Source of the DNA: Narthecium ossifragum
Lineage: Eukaryota; Streptophyta; Magnoliopsida; Dioscoreales; Nartheciaceae
Length of the DNA: 64,000 bases
Reading direction: 5' to 3'
NCBI GenBank assembly: GCA_963920575.1
Contig: OY986965.1
Location: forward strand, 16,989,111-17,053,110
Each line of letters begins with the position of its first letter. Position 1 is the stretch's first letter. Shown here piece by piece: positions 57,538-64,000 of the stretch. The position numbers and the translations under genes were made by a program. The notes below the pieces were generated by a model, which saw only the letters and a list, made by a program, of their open reading frames with translations, made no database searches and was not told where the DNA came from.

Positions 57538-58412
57538 CTAGGCACACTGCCCGGTTACTAAGTTGAAAATCCCTTTTTTATATACATATATTTTGCATAT
57601 TCAAAAAATTGCATGTGTTCATGTATTTTCTGTCACATGATATAAAATTGTAAATCTATCATAATATCATGCTTAGAATCTAATATCAACTCTTTAACAT
57701 GTGAAAGTGAACATGTGTATTAGGATATGTCAAGTTATCCTTAAATCACGGTAAAAGTGTTAAAGTATAGAAATAATGTCATGCATAGTAAGAAATTTAC
57801 TATCCCTTATATAACATACAAGTCTCAGAATAATTCAGAAGATATATTTCTAAAACAAGTATATTTATCAAATCATATCATAATTTCATTCTTTTGACAT
57901 AATTTAAGGAATGTATAATACTTATCAAATTATATCATAATTTCATTCTTTTGAATTCCTAGAACTCTACCCCCAACTTAAATGTAATTATCCCAAATTA
58001 CAGTAAGTCATAAAAATAAATCAAGAAATAACAGGGTAGAAATCACCATAATATCGTGTCAGAAATAGTTGTCTCCCGCCACACAATGGAAGCATCGCCC
58101 AAAGAATGGCAACATCGCCACCCCTGATCAATAAAATTTGCATAATTCGCCCCTTAATGATTTCCAAAGGAACACCTCGCAGAAAAATACCTTCCCAAAA
58201 GATCAAATATAATAGAATGGAAAATATATCATTAATAGCAAAAATGCATAAGAATCATTAAAATTTCGACGGAGTCTCCTTTGTATTGTTAGTATATATC
58301 GAATCTGTACACGCATTCATCCACATAATTTGAAAGATAAACATAAAAAACATTAAAATACAGGGAATTATCCATGCACATCACCCAAAATAGTCAACAT
58401 TCATAATACCGT

Positions 58413-59115
58413 TATGATTGAAGATCTACACCATCTGATCGGATATCAGATTTCTAGGGCACATGGATCTCGTCCATCAGCAATTGGACGGCTGAGAACT
58501 CGCCGGCGGATGATCAACAGTGAAACGTCATCGTCGGAGGATGCGACCAGTAGGGATGGAATCATGGATGGCCAAGGAGTCCATCTATATGGTCTGATCC
58601 ATGAGTTGTGGTCTCCAGGCGGCTGAACGGCGCTAGGCGGCTCGGAGGAAGATGGTCGGAGTTGGCATCCAGCTGTCGGAGCTTCAATCGAGGTTGGCAA
58701 GGATCGAGGAAGGATCGTGGAGGCCTAAGGAACTCACCTATGTGATTTAATTACAGAATTGGAGGTCCAGGAGGCGGATAGAAGATGGTCGGCGCGGTGG
58801 AGGATCATCGGAAGTGGAATCCGGCGATCCGAGCTGCAAGATTGTGTTGAGGGTGGAAAAAGGGTTGTGACGGCCAGAGAAAGGTGCTGGAGGTGGCTAG
58901 GGGCGGTGGGAGGCAGTGGAAGAGGTGATCAGAGATAGCTGATGAAACAGGGGAGGCTCACCGGCGTCGGAGGAGGTGATTGTTAGGGAAGATGAGGTTG
59001 TGAGGAGGTAGAGGAGAAGATGGCGGTGATGTAGGTGTTGGTTTGGAGGGACGGAGATGGCCGGAGAGGTGGCGACGGGCAGCGGTCGGTGACAAGGGAG
59101 GAAGAAGCTAATGGT
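58413..59115. repeat. E-internal-like fragment
   Basis: GC-rich block related to E-b near 33545-33800: gattgaagatc, ggacggctgagaa, a run of gtcgtcgg-type sequence and a shared 'ccatctatatggtctgat' phrase. No LTR ends, primer site or coding domain were found. ORFs on both strands (58414-58626, 58446-58700) show no recognised motif. Confidence 0.5.
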
Positions 59116-59330
59116 CTGATCGATCATGGGAGCGAGTTTTTGTGAGAAAATAAGCTTACGGTTTGGGCGGAAAACACGATTTGTGAAAGGAGGTGACGGT
59201 CGATCGCTACATCGACCCTGAGAAGCCTTTTCTATGACAGAGCCTCACGAACGATCTCGCGGTCGATAGGACGGTCGATCATGGTCCAAACATTTTCAAT
59301 TGCTTGGTATTATGATTATTATAATATGAA
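59116..59330 (+). repeat. G-like U3 fragment
   Basis: 59191-59290 matches the G LTR array at 6655-6735: gtgacggtcga, gaccctgagaagcc, catagagcctcac and cggtcgat units in the same order. Its boundaries are unclear, and AT-rich sequence follows. Confidence 0.55.
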
Positions 59331-59570
59331 AATAAAGGAAAAATATAGGAAAAAATTAGAGAAAAATCCTAAAAATTAAAGAAAATTCTAAAAAGCTAAG
59401 GAAAAATCATAAAACTGGGTTGCCTCTCAGGAAACGCGAAATTTTATGTCTTTCATTAGACGCTCACGAAACAAGATTTAGGAGGCCGATGGTTCCATAT
59501 GAAGAAATACATAGCCCGAATCATGGTGAAGGTATGCAAACATGATTGAACAAAGAATAAAAAGAAGTTC
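59331..59570 (-). mobile_element. L internal region, non-coding
   Basis: AT-rich stretch. Around 59415-59435 the minus strand reads a version of the ggcaacccag motif found at the matching place in B1 (11735) and B2 (17520), downstream of their ORF. This ties it to a B-like element. Confidence 0.5.
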
Positions 59571-60314
59571 TTAGCAAAACAAAATATGCATAGAACTGGA
59601 AATTTTGATACGATCATTGATGAAGGGACGATAGGAATTGGCATGGTCTTCACTCATAACAAGATTCTCCTTCTCACAACGTTCAATGCTAACACCGTCA
59701 TTCTTATTATATTTATCACTAATAAGCACATCATCATCATTCAACTCATCATGTAGAAGTTCAACTCGAGGTTCTCGACAAGGGGTCTCACTAATATGCT
59801 CATCCTCATTATGATCATTGTAAATAAAGATATTATAATCATCCAACTTATCATGAACAAGAGGTAATTTAGCATGACAACCCTCATCATCACTATCATC
59901 AAAAAGACTTGCTTCATAAGAATGACTGAAATACATATAAGGCCCAGAATGTAAAAGCGGGTAGCATTCATCAATTTTATTTTCAGCAGCCGACAAAACA
60001 TTATCAATAGCATCATGAACTGGCAAAGCATCACAAGCATTATATCATGCATCATTATAGCATGCATCAACATCATTAGAAAGATAAGCATCACAAGCAT
60101 TGTCATCACAAACAGGAGGAACATAATCATTCACATAATCATCATATGAATCCACCATACAAGCTAATACTCCAATTTGTGTTTCCAGTTTAACAATGGA
60201 TTGGGTATTAGAATTACACTGGTTCTCTATTCTCGACACACAATTCTGAATTTTGGACATTTCACTTGTCATGTCATGTCTTATTCCACTAATATTTTCA
60301 TTCATGGAAGTCAT
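59571..60314 (-). pseudogene. Gag-derived ORF of B-like element L, broken
   Basis: Two minus-strand frames, 60045-60314 and 59571-60026, are separated by a stop. The first contains SIVKLETQIGVLA, the coil found near the C-terminus of Athila Gag (compare IGKLEVQVGQIAD in A2). It continues with VCDDNACDAYLSNDVD. The second begins near CDALPVHD. These motifs align with VCNDNTCDAFVSDDND and CDSLSVHE in the B ORF. The rest is acidic and rich in Asp, His and Tyr. The frame is cut upstream by the plus-strand B LTR at 60315. Confidence 0.6.
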
Positions 60315-61425
60315 TGATGATGATGCATAATCTTATATTTTTACCCGTTAATATTTAGCCTCCTGTGCTTATTTGATACCTCAATACACTCATTATTCTT
60401 ATATTTTGATTTAGGATGCAATTGAAGTCCTGAAGTCCAAAAAGAAGCTGAAAAGAGTATATAGATCAACTTTAAAGATTAAACTGTACCTGCTCATGAA
60501 GAACCAGATGATGTGTCATATATAGTTGGAAAGCTCTTGAAGTCTAGTTTCTAGAGAATTTTACGGTTCGTGATTCCGAGTTTCCTAGAGGAAGTTACGG
60601 CAATTTTAGTACCAATGGCGCAGTCTGGATAGCAAAACAGTTTATACTCTGAAAAGACAGATTGATGTGCTGTCGCAGGCACTCAAAAATAAAACCAATA
60701 CTCTTTAAGATAAATGTAGTAGTGCGAGTACGAGTCGATCCCACGAAGAGTGTTTAGTCTGGTTTTGTGCTTAGTGAACAAAGATGGGGGGGTTTAAACG
60801 TGAGGAAAACAATAAAGAAATATTTTAAAGCGAAGAATTGAATTATATCAACAGAACAAACCTTGGTCTGAGTCAACATCCACCATCGGAATCCAACAAC
60901 TGATCATCGATGCAAGTATCAATCAATTCATACCATGAATATTCACTGTTCAAATTGAATTCGAATCTCTCCTCAATCATAGTTAATTAGAATCAAGCGA
61001 TCCAATTAATCCTAACTACTAAACAACCTAAGACAAGCGCTGTCGATTTAATCTAGTAGCAGCGTTAAGAATAGGGAGATCGATAAAGCTAAACAACACA
61101 AGCACAAGCAGTTGCATTTAATCTAGTCGAATATTCTCCCTAAGATCTATTAATCTCTGAAACACTGTAAATCAATAGATCTCTGTTGCTTCGCAGATTA
61201 GAGGGATCAAACAATTACGGATTTGATATCCAACCTAGCAGTAGATTACCATGAATAATAAACTAGTAGGCCTCCTAGCAATTAAACAAGAAAATCATTA
61301 ATATTTAATCTCAGAAGAACATTCAATACTCAAGTATAAACTGAACAATAAAAATAAATTAGATCTCATAGTTTCATTGATTCCGAGGTTTCAGTCTTCT
61401 CGACCAAGGATCAAGATTTAGCCAC

Positions 61426-63097
61426 TGATGAGTGCATGAAAGTGCACTCTGAACAACCTTATAACCATCTCAATTGCTAGATTATTATTCTTAATCAGCA
61501 TCTTTATTACTATTTTTATATCTATATGTTGCTTCACATGGTTGTTTGGAAAATGCAGGAAATTGGAGCTAAAAGAAGCTGAAAAGAGTATATGGATCAA
61601 CTTCAAAAATTAATCTGTACCTGGTCATGAAGAACCAGATGATGTGCCATATATGGTTGGAAAGCTCTTGAAGTCTAGATTTTGGAGAATTTTACGGTTC
61701 ATGATTCCGAGTTTTCTAGAGGAAGTTACGGCAATTTTAGTACCGATGGCGCAGTTTGAATGGCAGCACAGTAAATAAGCTGGAAGTCCGAGCGATCCTC
61801 CGATCGATCGGACTACGCAAAAACGTGACAGAACCTATTTTTTTGGCTGAACGAATTCCGATCGATCTCTCCATCACTCCAAAGAAGTCCGATCGATCCG
61901 ACACCAATGGTCCGATCGATCGGACTCGGGAAAAGCCAAAAACAGCTGATTTTTACTCAACCGATCGATCCAACACTCATAGTCCGATCGATCGGACTTG
62001 GGAATTAAAGGTTGACAGAACATATGCTTTTAAGAGGAGCAGAGTTCGATCGATCCGTCCATCGATCGGACTCAATAATAGCCAGAGAAGATGGATTTTT
62101 ACGCATCCGATCGATCCAGCGCTTATAGTTCGATCGATCGGGCTCGGGCGAAGCCAGGAATTGATGTTTTTAATGAGACGGATCAATCCAACACCTAAAG
62201 TCCAATCGATCCGACGTTTCCAGTGAATTAAATCAACGGTTTTGATTTAACCCGAGTTTAGGCCTATAAATAGGATACTTAGGGTTATCAAAAGGGGACT
62301 TTTGGAGGACTTTTTGGCAGTGTTTGGAGGCGAGGAGAAGGGTTCCAGGCTTGGTTTTCTTTTCTTATTTCTTCTTTATTTCTCCATTAGTTTTGTTGCC
62401 CTCATGGTGAACATGAGTGGCTAGTTTCTTTTCTAAGGTACCGATGTAGCCTAACTGAATCGTTCTATGTTATTGGATCATGATTATTTAATCTGTTTAT
62501 TTTCCTTGTTTCATTCATTATTATAACTGAGATCTTAAATACCTTTATCTGGCCAATAGAAGTATTATAGATTGTTGTATGTGAGATTGGGCGAGGGTTC
62601 ATTCCCTAATCTTGCAGGATCTATGAATGAATGAGTTTATGTCGAGGCCGGGTTCAAGCTAAGAGTATTCTTGGTTCATGATTGTTCTTCAGAGCTTAAT
62701 GGATTCTTAATTAACACTTAGTTATGGGTTCATTAGCTAGGGTTAATTGAGGGTACTTGGTGAAGACCGCGGCCGAACGGATCATCATACCGGAAGAACG
62801 AGCCCTTGGAATTAAACTGAAACTTGATTGATTCAATGCATAGAATGAGGATGTTATGGTGAAATCGGAACCTTAGTATTCATCCATCATATTTTCATCA
62901 TTTTCTTATTTCGTTATTAGATTATCTATCTTCGAGACTTCATATTTCTTATTTTCCCTTCCTTATTTTCTTTCTTTTCTGTTCTTTAGCATTTCACTCT
63001 AATAATCTCTACAAATCTCTGTGGGTACGATACTCGTCTTGCTACTATACTGATTGCACCGATTCGTATACTTGCGAGATATAAAATTTATTCATCA
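61426..63097 (+). mobile_element. A solo LTR, duplication GCCAC
   Basis: 1672 bp, TGATGAGTGCATG...tattcatca. GCCAC flanks it at 61421-61425 and 63098-63102; the phrase agatttagccacgcagggccat is uninterrupted in other B LTRs. Cleanest A reference in the window. Confidence 0.96.
61802..62282 (+). promoter_or_regulatory. GATCGATC array and TATA box in A solo LTR
   Basis: Cores start at 61802, 61860, 61891, 61914, 61963, 61986, 62048, 62109 and 62132, with decayed cores at 62071 and beyond 62180. The pairs 61891/61914, 61963/61986 and 62109/62132 are each 23 bp apart. TATAAATA is at 62275-62282. Confidence 0.65.
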
Positions 63098-63102
63098 GCC
63101 AC

Positions 63103-63715
63103 GCAGGGCCATGAATAAAAGAGAAAAGAAAGGATGAAGGAGAAGAAGATTCACGTATGAAAGAGAGAGGGAAGAGGATTTGTCCACCAGCCCTAGAGAG
63201 GTCCCTTTTTCCGAGAATAGAAGAGAGGGAAAGAGAGAGGACGGGAGAGAGAGATTGCTGGCCTCCTCTCCAGAGAGATTGCTGGCCTCCTCTCCCTTCC
63301 TTCTTTATTCCTCCCAGCCACTTTCCTAAAGTATCCACCCTTTCTTCCATTAACCACATGCCAATCCCACTAATCAAGGAAAGATTATTATCAAATAAAC
63401 TCCTAATATAACTAGGAAATGTGGTGCTCCCAGCTGGGATCTTCATGAATCAAATCTGGACTCCTCCAAAAATGAATCTCGTCCAACCCAAGTGCAGGTG
63501 CAGCAATTCCGAGTCTGATGGCTTCTTCAATTTTTCTGTCTTTATACATCCTAAATCAGCAAAAACTCAAAACATCAAAGTTGTAGAGCTCTTTCTTATC
63601 TTTCCATCGCATACTGGATCATCCCAATCGGAGCATGTATGAAAACGTTATGCCCAGATTACTAACTGCTGTCAAAACTGTCCAGAATTGTTCGTTTGGC
63701 CCCGTTTTGCACTTT
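63103..63715. repeat. Variant middle of the B LTR, no palindrome array
   Basis: Purine-rich on the left (63115-63250), with agagagattgctggcctcctc repeated twice (63247-63294). Then a section resembles U3 of family I in style (aaagttgtagagctc near 63578). No coding frame is supported. It joins normal B sequence at tcttcaattgcatcc. Confidence 0.6.
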
Positions 63716-64000
63716 AGGTCTTCAATTGCATCCTAAATCAAAATATAAGAATAATGAGTATATTTAGGAACAAAATAAGTACAGAAGATTAAACATTAAG
63801 GAATAAAAATATAACAATATGCATCATCATCACAGATCGATCCGTATCCCTAGTAGGATCGATCGGTTTTACAGCAGACTTGACAAAACACATATTTTTC
63901 AGAGGAGCACAGTAGGATCGATTCTACTATCCATCCTACCTAGTAAGATCGATCCGACACCCCTAGTAGGATCGATCCGACTCGGGCGTAGCCAAAAATT

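Larger units (their letters stand above)
55010..58412 (-). mobile_element. I internal region, 3' part, interrupted by J
   Basis: Pieces 55010-55744 and 57543-about 58412 are AT-rich and non-coding on both strands. Their junction, complement of ccggttactaagttg (57550-57564) with gttttacgcgaac (55708-55720), parallels the 3' internal end of A1/A2 (aagtaaccggg...gcgtaaaaag). I is therefore Athila-like. A second g-rich tract (complement of ctacccccaacttaa, 57968-57982) resembles an internal purine tract. The 5' half and any ORF are missing. Confidence 0.65.
60663..63832 (-). mobile_element. B solo LTR, minus strand, with A solo LTR inside, duplication CAGAT
   Basis: Ends are tgatgtgctgtcgcagg (60663) and ...gcatcatcatca (63832), flanked by CAGAT at 60658-60662 and 63833-63837. 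It hosts the A solo LTR. Right of that insertion, 63114-63715 does not match other B LTRs and has no GATCGATC array, so this copy is a B variant with a different U3. Confidence 0.88.
60315..64000 (+). mobile_element. B LTR, plus strand, split and running off the window
   Basis: Starts tgatgatgatgcataatc (60315), the sense B start. It continues to 60662, where a minus-strand B LTR is inserted (duplication CAGAT), and resumes at 63838 inside its palindrome array. The array units here are agtaggatcgatc..., another flank variant. The end lies beyond 64000. Confidence 0.85.

Overview
This window looks like repeat-dense intergenic DNA from a flowering plant with a large genome. I can support no host gene. 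Essentially all 64 kb is LTR-retrotransposon sequence, nested up to five levels deep. The plant origin rests on the element types: Athila-like Ty3/gypsy elements primed by tRNA-Asp, chromodomain Ty3/gypsy elements (chromoviruses) primed by initiator tRNA-Met, a Ty1/copia fragment, and a Cassandra-like TRIM whose LTR carries a 5S-rRNA-derived domain. The species cannot be named from the sequence. Family letters (A, B, C, D, E, G, H, I, J, K, L) are my own labels.

Layout. 1-2033: 3' end of an Athila-like element (A1) with its 3' LTR. 2034-4878: gag and protease remnants of a second Athila-like element (H), split by a solo LTR of family B. 4879-5579: truncated D LTR on the minus strand. 5580-7095: copia-like remnant (G) and the start of its LTR. 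7096-51848: one D LTR with duplication GATTG, swollen to 44.7 kb by later insertions. Its first large insertion is chromovirus C (7884-22139, duplication GAGAA). C's own 5' LTR was hit by a tandem or nested B element pair (8763-18061, duplication CTAAG). Its second is Athila-like element A2 (22668-50637, duplication ATGTG). A2 in turn carries three E-family insertions (24583-29701, 30094-35986, 37550-41260) and a D insertion (42774-49534). Those are themselves interrupted by a D/Cassandra chimera, a B solo LTR, a D solo LTR, a chimeric K LTR and an inverted D copy. 51849-53475: rest of the G LTR with an E solo LTR inside. 53594-58412: element I, minus strand, interrupted by solo LTR J. 58413-60314: E-like, G-like and gag-like pieces. 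60315-64000: plus-strand B LTR hit by a minus-strand B LTR, itself hit by an A solo LTR.

Coding content. Every gag/pol remnant is broken. C keeps Gag, integrase and a chromodomain but lacks protease, reverse transcriptase and RNase H. A2 keeps Gag and most of protease but lacks reverse transcriptase and integrase. B carries one long intact ORF (443 codons) of unknown function with internal duplications. All these elements would need proteins supplied from elsewhere to move.

The most unusual feature is a promoter-proximal array of short palindromes in at least five LTR families. The core is GATCGATC in A, B, K, D and J, and GTCGAC-like in copia G. Cores often come in pairs about 20-24 bp apart, and in most families they lie directly upstream of a TATA box. 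Neighbouring cores frequently have reverse-complementary flanks, so they could form hairpins or bind a dimeric factor.
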